A stretch of DNA of 64,000 nucleotides from Chimonanthus salicifolius. Lineage: Eukaryota > Streptophyta > Magnoliopsida > Laurales > Calycanthaceae. The stretch covers positions 33,264,991 through 33,328,990 of the forward strand of contig CM023535.1 of the NCBI GenBank assembly GCA_013350335.1. Reading direction: 5' to 3'. How positions within the stretch are numbered: the first letter of the stretch is position 1; the number at the start of each line of letters is the position of its first letter. Positions 45,735 through 56,703 of the stretch are shown in pieces. Both the position numbers and the translations under genes were made by a program. Below the pieces are notes generated by a model. That model worked only from the letters and a program-made list of their open reading frames with translations, did no database searches and had not been told where the DNA came from.

Positions 45735-45950
45735 GTTTCATCCCATTGAAACCACCCAAGGAAACATAAAAGAAACTATGGACTTAGGGTGGTGGTTTCA
45801 TCTCAACCACCACCACTCAAGGTATGGGGACCCATACCCCTCATCATATGGTCAAGTGGTCAAAGGGAGGAAGACCAAACCACTCCCTCACAAAGAGGCC
45901 AAACCGTTGGCTTGGTGGTGGTTTGGTCCCAACCACCACCACCAAGGACA
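45735..45950 (+). repeat. GGTGGTTT/AAACCACC hairpin series in L11
   Basis: Three dyads: 45732-45759 (GGTGGTTTCA/TGAAACCACC), 45788-45815 (GGTGGTGGTT/AACCACCACC) and 45913-45943. Single copies lie in the same place in L5 (11225-11251) and L3 (6238-6264). Confidence 0.85.
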
Positions 45951-47929
45951 AGGGAGCCCATACTTGGTGGGTGAAGGCCATCATGGAAGTGTATGGTCTA
46001 AGGAACCAAGGATTGGATGGTTTTCACCTTACCACTCAAGCCACTCTCATTCCTCTCCTCCTCCCTCTCATTGCCGACCCCATCCAAGGAAAAAGAAGGA
46101 GAAGAAACTTAGAAGAAAGGGAAGAAGAAACCAAGTGTTGGCCGACCACCCCAAGACCAAAGCTTGAGATAATTTTCTATCCCCTCCTCCCCTCCCCCTC
46201 TCTCAAAATCTAAACCTACCTTAGCCGAACCTAACCTTGGAGACTCCATCTTGATCAAGCACATAGTGGCAGAACAACAAGGAGAAGAAGAAGAGAAAGG
46301 GCTAAGGAAATCAAAAGGAGAAAGAAAGGCCGGAGGAGTCGTCTATGTGGTAAGAAATTCTTAAACAAGAATTTATATTTTTTTTAAAGGTTAAGATGTG
46401 TTTATGGAATCCATTTCTTAGAATGGATGGTGGCCACATATGTTATGGGCCTTAGATCTAAGATCCGTCCAATGATAAGATGAGAAATGGATGAAATGGG
46501 AGAGATAGATTAAGAAAAAAAAAATGGATTAAGCATGGAAGTATGGGTTTTTGAATGGATTGATGGACCATAGGGTTCGGCCATGTAGTATGGCCGCACC
46601 CCATGGTAAATGGGTGATGATTTTAATTAGGGTTTTAAAGTTTAAAGCCATGGAGAATGATTATGATTTTTAGGGTTGTAAATGATTAAATGTTGGAAAA
46701 ATTTAAAGGGGTTTAAATGAGGAAGTGTATGAATGATTTTGTGGCCTCAAGAGGCATAGGAAAATGATGAATCATGAACCATGGGTTCGGCCATGGTGTA
46801 TGGCCGAACCCTATGGTGATGGAATGATGTAATTAATGGTTATAAAAGTATGCAAATTAATGGAGAAGGTTAATGGTAATTAAGTGGATTTTTTTTAAGT
46901 ATTTTAAACAAGGTTTTAAATGAGTGGAAATGATGTTTTTAAAATAAAAACTATGGACCTACCATGGCTGAACCCCATGGGGAGATTTTGAGGAATTTGG
47001 TGTTTTGGAACCATGGAAAAATAAATGGGAATGATGGTTGAATTGATGGACAAAAATGTACCTCATGATGATTAAGGAAGGATGGTTTAAATGTATGATT
47101 TAAATTCATTTATGGTAGGACCAAATGAGATAAAATAGACCCAAGAAAAATGGTAAAAAGGCATCATGGGTTCAGCCATGGTGTATGGCCGAACCCATGA
47201 CCCATTTGTAGGTCATGTTATGGGCAAGAATTGGAATTATGTATGGGATTAGATGATTGGAAATTTAATTAAATTAAGTGGCTGATTTTAGGGATGTTAT
47301 GTCATGGTCAATGAATCATTAATGGGGCTAAGTATATGGATGAAGTATGGACCAAAAATATACATGGATGGAGGAAATATTAAACCATGGAAGTGTAGTG
47401 TCAAAACCGTAATTATGGGCCACAATGAAGAACCATGGGTTCGGCCATGGTACATGGCCGAACCCCATGTAGGTTGGACATGAACTTGGGTGCATTAAGA
47501 TGACATTATGAGTGATTAAATGCAGCTTAGGGTTGCTGCATTTTAGGCTCACAAAATTAGAATGTTTAATGGGCAAAAATTTGGAATATTGCATGTGTTT
47601 AAATCAATGGAAATGAGGCTAAGTTAAGGGCTGATTTTTGATAACCTTGTAACATGGTTAGGGATCATTAATGGATCTAAGTTTGTGATCAGTTAGGGAC
47701 TTAATCATGGATAAAATATGGACTAATTTGGTAAATGTATAATAAGGTATCGGGACATCGCAAACGGTACGCGATCGGAGACCGGATTATTGAACGAAAA
47801 CGTAAAGGGACGCTAAGCGGTATTCGGTAGGATTCCTACCTTTTTGTAAGCAGTGGATTATGTGCATGTGATGGTTTCCTCGTTTTATTTCGGTAATTAT
47901 ATGATTTATTTTAAGATGGGTTTTAAATG

Positions 47930-48035
47930 CTATGGATTATACTTTAATGCCATGGATGATATTTTAAATGCTATGGATTACATTTTAATGCTATGGATGA
48001 TATTTTTAAGGTTATGGATTATATTTCAATGCTAT
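47930..48035 (+). repeat. ATGCTATGGATTATATTTTA repeats in L11
   Basis: Five to six degenerate ~21-bp units, AT-rich. A similar but shorter run is in L12 (51700-51780). Confidence 0.8.
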
Positions 48036-48119
48036 GGATTTTATATTAAGGATTTGAATTATATATACATTACATAGCATAATGCACTTACATCTCATGC
48101 ATGGCATGGGCGGGAAAAT

Positions 48120-48305
48120 AAAGGAATCGGAGTCCATGCTTCGTCAGGGCGACCGAGAAGCAAACATGGGCATAGCCTGAGGTGCTATAACCGGAGTCCA
48201 TCCTCCGTCGGGGCGACCGAGAAACAGACATGGGGATAGCTTGATATGCTATAACCGGAGTCCATGCTCCGTCTGGGTGACCGAGAAGCAAACATGGGGA
48301 CACCT
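48120..48305 (+). repeat. CCGGAGTCCATGCTCCGTCG minisatellite in L11
   Basis: Three ~60-bp units with GGAGTCCATGCTCC dyads and GACCGAGAAGCAAACATGGG. Counterparts: two units in L5 (13680-13790), three in L12 (51832-52003), one in L3 (3958-4000). Confidence 0.9.
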
Positions 48306-50281
48306 TGACGAGGCATTGCCGTCAAGGGGATATGATATTGTATGATGTTATGGATGATGGGTGGGACACATGACATAGGCACCCATGGCATGGCATTCAT
48401 TTTATGGATTTTTATTATATTGTTATCTGTATGCTTGTTATCACTAATCCATGTGCTAGCCCTACTCGGAGTCCTATTGGACGCATTGTCTAACGCCCTA
48501 CTTCTACCCTAGCTGATAACGCAGGAGACGGCGGAAACAGTGGACGCGACGGGAGCCAAGCTTAGGAGCTTGGGAAAGCGGCTACTTAGTTTTATTTAAG
48601 TTTTATTTTGGAAATGTAATTTAAGTAGCTTAGCTTGTCGAATTGTAATAATTACTGTTTCTTGCTATGGTTTGGACTGTACTCTGGACGTTATCATTTT
48701 GACATATAATTATGAACATAGGGGTATCTTAGTAATTTAAGCGCCGTACTTCCTTGCTATCTAAAACTGGTAGGATAGTCTCTATTATAATGTTCCGCAT
48801 GTAATTATATTTCCGCAAGCTTACTTCTACGTGTGAACCGTTTTTTCGTGGACTTAGTTCCACGCACACGTAGGGTTGGCCAGTTAAGGGCCGGGCTTTA
48901 GAAGCTCGGACTTAACTCGTGACGTGACGTCCGCGCCCGTTGTCACTTTTATTTCCAAAAAAAAAAAATTAAACTCTGATTTCGGTGAAAATGGGGCGGG
49001 CATTACAGGCACTCCCAATGTTGGGCTTTGGGTTTCTATCATGCGATGGAAACCCTCCATATTCCCAATTCAAAACTTATCCCATTCCATTTAAAGTCCA
49101 TGCATGAATCATAACTCCCAAGCCACCAACGTGTGGGACTTGTTTTGTGATGTTTAAGACCAAGGCAACTCCTCATTTGAGTCAATGGATGTAATGGCCC
49201 GGAATTTGTAAATCAATATATAAGTGGATATTATTTATTTTAATGATGGAAATTGAGAATTTTAATGGAATAAATGTTAAGTGGAACAAAATATGGACAA
49301 TGGACCAATTATGGCCCAATTGGACCATGGATTGGATGAAATTCATTTAATGGGTCAATAATGATTAATTGGGTCAAGAATGGTCAAATTGGGTCAAATA
49401 CCCATTTGGGACCCAATGGGTCAAGATAGTTAAGCTCTAAGATAAATGGATAAGGGTGAACTTAATTGGGCCATGGGCCCAATGGTGATCCAATAAGAGG
49501 AATGGATTTAATTAAATTTAAATCACCTAAGTTGGTGATGAATTGACCAAGGTGACATGGTCCAATGGGACCCACCTCCACCTCCACCTCACCAAGTGAG
49601 GTGGCATGTGGACCAAGGATTGGTGGGGCCGGTCACCATGGTTGAATTGGTCAACCATGGGTGGAGTAATGGAGAAGAATTAAGGAGATTAAAAGAGATA
49701 AGTGTGAATTAATTAACCTAATAATCTAATTAATTAAATGATTAAGCTAATCTAATCATGGTCAAATGGTCGAAACCACCCAAAGAAACACAAACTACTT
49801 AAAACGTTGGTTAGTGGTGGTTGGGTCATAAAGCATGGAAAATATCTTGTGTGGGTTGGTGGGAGGAGTTAATGTGGAGTATGTCTTAAGCAACCAAGAG
49901 ATGAGATGACTTTTTCATCTCATTCTCTCCATTCCATCTAACTCTTTCACACGTCCTCCATCTCTTACCCTCTCAAAAACCGTCCCACACCCAAGGAGAA
50001 GGAAAGGAAGAAAACCAAGAGAAAGAAGAAGAAAAGCTTGGAAGAAAAGAGAGGAGAAAGGTGTAAGCTTGGCCATCACTCCAAGATCAAGCCATAGTAT
50101 TTTCTTTCTCATCTCCATCCTCTCCTCTCCCTCTCTCAAATCTAACCCTACCATGGCCGAACCCAAGCTTGGAGGTTTTCACCATTGATCAAGCATTTTA
50201 GCCAACCAACAAAGGAGAAGGAGAAGAAAGAAGGTCAAGGAAGCCGACGGGAGTAACGAAAGTCGGAGGAGGCGTCAGATC

Positions 50282-52275
50282 GTAAGTATTTTCTAAACAA
50301 GAGATTAGTTTTTTTTTAGGGTTTAAGAGGTTATGAAATCCATTTCTTGGATTTAGAGGTGGCCAAAACATCATGGCCTTGGATCTCAAATCCATCAAAT
50401 GAAAGGAGGAAAAATGGGCAAACCCTAAATGGGTAAATTAGGGTTGAGAAAAAAATAAATGCATTAAGGACGTTGGTATTAAGAATTTGTTTTAAGCATG
50501 GATGTATGTAAGATTTGAAGGACATCATGGGCCATAGGGTTCGGCCATGTAGGATGGCCGAACCCCATGGTAAGTGAGGTATGATTTTTAGGGTTTTAAA
50601 GAATGGAAGACAATGAGGGTGGCTAATGATTTTAGGGTTTTAAATGAATAAATGTGAGTGATTTTTAAAGGGGTTTAAATGAGGAAATTCATGGGGTATG
50701 TGAGTGATTTTTGTGGCCTCAAGAGGCATAGAAATGATGGAGAAGATTAACAATTTTTAAATGGACTTTAAGCATTGTAAATAAGGTTTTAAAAATAAAA
50801 ACTATGGAAAGATTTTATGGATGGAATGTTGTGGAACTCTATGGTGATGAATGTTGGTGGTTTTGATGTACCAAAATGAACCTAGTGTTGATATTTGTAA
50901 TGGACTCCAATGTAGCTAAGGATGATGGCTTTAAGTGTATGAATTAAACCCCTTCATGGAAGGGCTTATGAGGGATTCAAATGTGTAACAATGGGCCCAA
51001 GAAAAATGGAGAAAGAGGCATCATGGGTTCGGCCATGGTGCATGGCCGAACCCATGACCCAATTGTAGATCATTTTGGCCTAAGGTTAATGTGTTTGTAT
51101 ATGATTAAATTAATGGAGTTCAGGTTAAATTAAGTAGCTGATTTTAATGATTTTAAGACATGGGTGATGGGTCATTAATGGACCCAAATCTATGAATCAA
51201 TTTTGGACAAAGAAATGTATATGGTTAAGTGAATGTCTAAACATGGGAGAGGTAGTGGCAAAACTGTAATTAATGACCCATTTTGTGAACCATTTAAAGG
51301 GTTAAGTATGGGGTTTTGTATGGGTTTAAATGAATAAGGATTAGGTTAATTAAAGGGCTAATCTTTTATGATCATATGACATGGTTGAGTAGGTGAATAA
51401 CCATAGAAGGAATAGTGGCAAAAATGGTAAATATTGGCAAAAATGAAGAACCTCACTAAGATATGATGTTTGGGCTTAGTAAAAGATTAAAAACATGGAC
51501 TAATTATTAATGTATCATAAGGTATTGGACATCGCAAACGGTGCGTGATCGGCGACCGGGTCTATCGGACGGAAACGAAAGAAAGAACGTTAGTCGGTAT
51601 TTGGAAGGATTCCTACCTTTTTGTAAGCCGTGGATTAGTCGTTATGTGATGGTTCTTGACTTATTTTTGGTAATTATATGATATGTTTTATGATGGGTTT
51701 TAATGGTTATGATTTATATACATGGTATATTGCAAGGCTATGAATTCTATATTAATGCTATGATTTATATATATAACATAGCATTATGCATTTACATCTC
51801 ATGCATGGCATGGGCAGGAAAATAAAGGAACCGGAGTCCATGCTCCGTCGGGGTGACCGAGAAGCATTCATGGGGATAGCCTGATAGGCTATAACTGGAG
51901 TCCATGCTCCATCGGGGCGACCGAGAAGCATTCATGGGGATAGCCTGATAGGCTATAACCGGAGTCCATGCTCCATCGGGGCGACCGAGAAGCAAGCATG
52001 GGGACACCTTGACGAGGCCTTACTGTCAAGGGGGATACATTGTGATTGGTTATATCTTGACCAGGTTTTTCCATCAAGAGGGATATGATATTATGATGGT
52101 AGGGATGATGGGTGGGACACATGATATAATGCACCCATGGCATGACATTTATCTTATAGTTTTCCCTATATGATTTCATATGTGTTTGTTATTACTAATC
52201 CATGTGCTAGCCCTATTCGGAGTCCTACTGGGCGTGCTGTCTAACGCCCTACTTCTACCCTAACTGATGACGCAG
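50282..52275 (+). other. Candidate LTR intron in L12
   Basis: Donor CAGATC|GTAAGTATT at 50282. The usual acceptor AG is AA here (52262-52263), so the next CAG (52273-52275) would have to serve. Confidence 0.33.
51832..52007 (+). repeat. 65-bp minisatellite in L12
   Basis: Three units holding GGAGTCCATGCTCC and GATAGCCTGATAGGCTAT. Both are dyads, so each unit can form two hairpins. Confidence 0.9.
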
Positions 52276-53359
52276 GAGACGGCGGAGTAGAAGGACGAGA
52301 CGGAAGCCAAGCTTAGGAGCTTGGGGAAGCGGCTACTTAGTTTATTTATGTTGTTTTGGAAATGTATTTTGAGTAGCCTAGCTTGTCGGAAATGTAATAA
52401 TTTAGATTACTTGTTATGTTTTGGTTTTCAGTTTTGGACATTGTAATTTTGAGGTATCTTAGTAATCAAATGAATGTTCTTCCCTGCTATCTAAAATGTG
52501 AAGGTTAGTCTCTATTATCATGCCGCATTTAATGTAATATTCCTCGAGCTTACTTCTACGTGTGAACCATTCTCCGTGGACTTCGTTCCACGCACACGTA
52601 GGGTTGGCCAGTTAAGGGCCGGGATTTAGAAGCTCAGACTTAACTCGTGTCGTGACGTCCGCGCCCTTTGTCATTTTTAATTTAAAAAAAAAATAGACTC
52701 TCATATTTGGGTGAAAAGGGGCAGGCGTTACAATGGATTTCAAGGTCTCTTTGGTTTCCAACTTAACTCATCCAACTCATTAGCTCAACTCACCACATTT
52801 AATACCATTCATTTAATGCACTTGAGTCAACTCCATTGCTTTATCCAAATCCAACTCACTTCAGCCCTAACTCAGCCTGATTTGACTCATCCTTTGAGCT
52901 CACATGAGGGTCCACACCGTCAACCCTGGTCAACATGGTCAACTCGACCCATTGGGTCCCCATTTAGCTCATTGACCCAATTGGCGCCATGACCCATTTA
53001 TGGGTGGTTTAGCCATTTGAATGTGGTTTACACACTTGCATCAAGCCTACCCATTTATCCTTTATTTAATTCCAAATCAATTCAGCCTAACCCAATTAAA
53101 ATTGGGCTCACCCAATTGTCAAATAAGTCCATCATGACCCATTGGGTCCCAATTGGGTCCTTTGACCCAAATAACCATCTTGACCCAATTAGATGTACAT
53201 TACCCATCTACTTTAATTTGATCCTTATAATATACACATTGGGTCTTAATTTGAACAATGGGCCCCACCATTTTCTCATATACAATCATAACCTTCTAAT
53301 TTATCATTCCAATGGCATTTTTGTAAATATTCAAATCTTTGAAAAATCGGGGTGTTACA

Positions 53360-53752
53360 TTTTTCCTACGTCATGAAAACATCATTGACTTAGTTTCCTT
53401 GTACAGTTTGTATTTTCACAATTTTGGGGAAATTTCCAAATAAGCACTCTTGGTTTTTCTTTGTTTTCGGGGAAATTTCCTAAGTATCTATTGTTTGTTT
53501 CTCTATTTGGGGATATCGGGGAAATATATCCTAATTTGCTATGTTTGGTACATCCAATTATTTTGACTGTACTTCCTTTGTTATCATTCATTGTTGTTCT
53601 CAGATTGAATGTTCAGTATGAGTCTCACGAAGTAAATTAATCCGGTCCTCATGCAGTGGACTCGGAAGAGTCGGTCAGTTGGGATTCTTATCTGTCAGTG
53701 AGACATGAAACCGTCTTAATCTTACTTCGAAATATTCAATCTTCCCGTTTCT
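53360..53752 (-). other. Leader of M
   Basis: The complement of the ~400-bp leader seen at 14905 and 17778, with TTTCTCAATTTGGGGAAAT-type repeats. It stops at the insertion point of L9; the gag ATG of M now lies at 29553 and its duplicate at about 38547. Confidence 0.85.
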
Positions 53753-53763
53753 CTCTGATACCA
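53753..53763 (-). other. Primer-binding site of M
   Basis: The complement reads TGGTATCAGAG, two bases from the LTR end at 53766. The next base is A where other copies have C. Confidence 0.88.
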
Positions 53764-53765
53764 AT

Positions 53766-56698
53766 TGTAACGCCCCGCCCTTTTTCACTTACTTTCCGAA
53801 AATCAGAGTCTAATTTTTTTTAAAAGTGATAGAGAACGGGACGTCATGACGCGAGTTAAGTCCTAGCTTCTAAAGCCCGACCCTTAACTGGCCAACCATA
53901 CGTGTGCGTGGACTAAGTCCATTGAGATGGTTCACACGTATTAAGTTTATAATTGCAAAATATAACATAAACTGATTGCGGATTATAATAGAACCTAAGG
54001 CTACTCCATTTTAGATAGCAAAGTACTTAGTCACTTAACCAAATTAACTGAAATTAGATATCCATACCAAACCATTCACAAACCATAGCAAATATCTAAT
54101 TATTACATGCCGAAGTCTAACTACTCAAATTACATGCCCTTGAGTAACTTAATAAAATAACAAATAACATTCCAAAGTCCTTATGCTTGACTCCGTTCAC
54201 GATCATCATTTTATTCATTTCCTGTTTCATTCACTAGGATAGAAGTAGGGCATTAGAACAACGCGCCTAGTAGGAATTCTAAATAGGGCTAACACATGGG
54301 TTAGTAACAAAATCATATATCATATCATATCATCAAAATCATATGAAATCATGCCATGCCATATGACCTATGCAATTAGTCCCACCCATCACAATACTTG
54401 TAACCTCTTGATAGAATTCTCCTCATCAAAGAATCCCCACAGTGGTCTTTCAGACGCCCCGACGGAGTGTGGCCTCCAGATTCTTCTTGATGGGATTATA
54501 CACATCAAGGTCTTCCCACGATTGCCTTACGGACTCCCCGACGGAGCATGGCCTCCGGTTACAAACTTCCCTCCCATGCCATGCATGGAATGTACATGTC
54601 CATAAGCTATGTAACTTAAATAACCATAGCATTAAAAACTCCACATTTGAAACATGAAATATTTACAACATAAATCAGCAAAAAAAAAGATAAAACCATA
54701 TTACATAACCATGTTCCAATGAGGTAGAATCCTACCCAAGACAACTAAGGTGTCCTTGAGCTTTAAACTGGCAACCGTTCACGATTGTGCCCCTTTTGTG
54801 AAGTCCCGTTACCTTATAACATATCCATGAATTAAACCAACAACGCATTTGATTTGTAATGGTATCTAAGTCAAACAACACAACTTGTGGGGTTCGGCCA
54901 TACACCCTGGCCGAACCTCACTTACTTTGATTTTAACCCTTAATTCATCAATATCCACCTTAGTAGGGTTCGGCCATACAACATGGCCGAACCTCCATCT
55001 TGATTTTGGTCTCTTTTTTTGATCCTTGACCATTCTAATCGATGTGGGTCCCAGGTCATGCATTCTTTGATTCATTAGTCCAAACATATTTAAGTTAATC
55101 ATTTAATATGAATAACACCTTGAATCCACAAAACATTCCCCATGGGGTTCGGTCATATACCATGGACGAACCCATGGTCTTTCATTTCCATGATTCATTC
55201 ATACATCTAGGCCACTTGTATAAATCCATATCTAATACCACCACCCATGGGGTTCGGCCATACACCATGGCCGAACCCATGGTCCTTCAACTTTAACTAT
55301 TTACCTTTTTGCCATTATTCTTTCTATGACTAAACTCTCCTATCATTTTTACATATCTAGGTCCATAATTGACCCATAAACCTAAATCCATAGATGGTCC
55401 ACTAATCATGTCATACAACCGTAACAATTCCTTAACAAAAGTCTCCATTCCATAACTTGATAACCATACATAGAACTTGGTGGGGTTCGGCCATACACCA
55501 TGGCCGAACCTCACCCCTTGGTTTCGGTGCTCCTCTTTTACATATCACCCATGGTGTATGGCCGAACCCCACAAGTTGTGTTGTTTGACTTAGATACCAT
55601 TACAAATCAAATGGGTTTGTTGTTGGTTTAATTCATGGATATGTTATAAGGTAACAGGACTTCACAAAAGTGGCACGATCGTGAACGGTTGCCAGTTTAA
55701 AGCTCAAGGACACCTTAGTAGTCTTGGGTAGGATTCTACCTCATTGGAGTATGGTTATGTAATATGGTTTTATCTTTATCTTGCTGATTTATGTTGTAAA
55801 TATGTTATGTTTCAAATGTGGAGTTTTTAATGCTCTGGTTATTTAAATTACATAGCATATGGACATGTACATTCCATGCATGGCATGGGAGGGAAGTTTG
55901 TAACCGGAGGCCACGCTTCGTCGGGGCGTCCGTAAGGCAATCGTGGGAAGACCTTGATGTGTATAATCCCATCAAGAAGAACTCGGAGGCCACACTCCGT
56001 CGGAGTGTCCGAAAGACCACTGTGGGGATTCCTTGATGAGGAGAATTCCATCAAGAGGTTACAAGTATTGTGATGGGTGGGACTCATTGTATAAGTCATA
56101 TGGCATGGCATGATTTCATATGATTTTGATGATATGATATTATATATGATTTTGTTACTAACCCATGTGTTAACCCTATTTAGAATTCCTACTGGGCGCG
56201 TTGTTTTAACGCCCTACTTCTACCCTAGTGAATGAAATAGGAAATGAAGAAAATGATGATCGTGAACGGAGTCAAGTATAGGGACTTTGGAATGTTGTTT
56301 GTTATTTTATTAAGTTACTCAAGGACATGTAATTTGAGTAGTTAGACTTCGACATGTAATAATTAGATATTTGCTATGGTTTGTGAATGGTTTGGTATGG
56401 ATATCTAATTTCAGTTAATTTGGTTAAGTGACTAAGTACTTTGCTATCTAAAATGGAGTAGCCTTAGGTTCTATTATAATCCGCAATCAGTTTATGTTAT
56501 ATTTTGCAATTATAAACTTAATACGTGTGAACCATCTCAGTGGACTTAGTCCACGCACACGTATGGTTGGCCAGTTAAGGGTCGGGCTTTAGAAGTTCTG
56601 ACTTAACTCACGTCGTGACGTGCCACTCTCTATCAGTTTAAAAAAAAAATTAGACTCTGATTTTCAGAAAATAAGTGAAAAAAGGGTGGGGCGTTACA
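53766..56698 (-). mobile_element. Foldback 5' LTR of M (L13)
   Basis: The left arm (53766 to about 55540) is minus-oriented and matches L8 from its 3' end. The right arm (about 55548-56698) is plus-oriented and is an inverted copy of the first ~1.15 kb of the left arm. The LTR therefore begins and ends with the U5-type sequence (TGTAACGCCCCGCCC on the left, GTGGGGCGTTACA on the right). The turn lies at about 55541-55550, next to a TTCGGCCA dyad. The TSD GGTTT directly follows 56698. Confidence 0.9.
54885..55572 (-). repeat. TTCGGCCA/TGGCCGAA dyads in L13
   Basis: Copies at 54893, 54966, 55145, 55250 and 55482, and a half-dyad at 55553 that begins the inverted arm. Confidence 0.88.
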
Positions 56699-56703
56699 GG
56701 TTT

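Larger units (their letters stand above)
46348..48512 (+). other. Candidate LTR intron in L11
   Basis: Donor TATGTG|GTAAGAAATT at 46348 follows a purine-rich stretch. The acceptor block GTCTAACGCC ... CTACCCTAG ends at 48512. Size 2.17 kb. Confidence 0.4.
44975..49007 (+). mobile_element. Solo LTR L11 (4,033 bp)
   Basis: TGTAATAGCCCG to GGGCATTACA with a perfect TSD GGCAC (44970-44974, 49008-49012), in L9 in opposite orientation. The 5' part has GGTGGTGG/CCACCACC and CACCTCA/TGAGGTG dyads (45300-45950). TTCGGCCA dyads near 46577, 46786, 47170 and 47440. The 154-residue frame at 45703-46167 is low-complexity LTR sequence. Confidence 0.97.
49190..52732 (+). mobile_element. Solo LTR L12 (3,543 bp)
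   Basis: TGTAATGGCCCGG to GGCAGGCGTTACA with a perfect TSD ATGGA (49185-49189, 52733-52737), in L9 in opposite orientation. Only two good TTCGGCCA dyads remain (50537, 51026). Confidence 0.97.
38551..53359 (-). mobile_element. LTR L9, copy 2 (solo LTR in M, about 3.54 kb net)
   Basis: Left end TGTAACACCCTGCCC (complement of the 3' end), right end CGGGGTGTTACA (complement of the 5' end). Flanks TCTTT (38546-38550) and TTTTT (53360-53364) agree at four of five bases. It sits between the M leader and the M gag ATG. The DNA between consists of L9 segments 38551-40918, 44595-44974, 49008-49189 and 52733-53359, separated by L10, L11 and L12 with their TSDs. Confidence 0.9.
21415..56698 (-). mobile_element. 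Composite element M (Tekay, minus) with nested insertions
   Basis: M is flanked by a perfect TSD, GGTTT at 21410-21414 and 56699-56703, inside L7. Without nested insertions it has 3' LTR (21415-24904), internal DNA (24905-29557 and 53360-53765, about 5 kb) and 5' LTR (53766-56698), close to 12 kb in all, normal for Tekay. The nested parts are L9, B, L10, L11, L12 and a tandem duplication. Both outer termini are 3' (U5-type) LTR ends, because the outer part of the 5' LTR is inverted. Confidence 0.88.

Noticed and set aside
45703..46213. Three overlapping plus-strand frames up to 154 residues
   Set aside because: They cover the 5' part of LTR L11, rich in GGTGG/CCACC hairpins. No homologous frame is kept in the matching region of L5 or L12.
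49190..52732. L10-L12 as MITEs or DNA transposons because of hairpins and TGTAAY ends
   Set aside because: Their 3' ends equal the LTR end beside a PBS in L4, L6 and B, their 5' ends equal the LTR start beside a PPT, and TSDs are 5 bp: they are solo LTRs.
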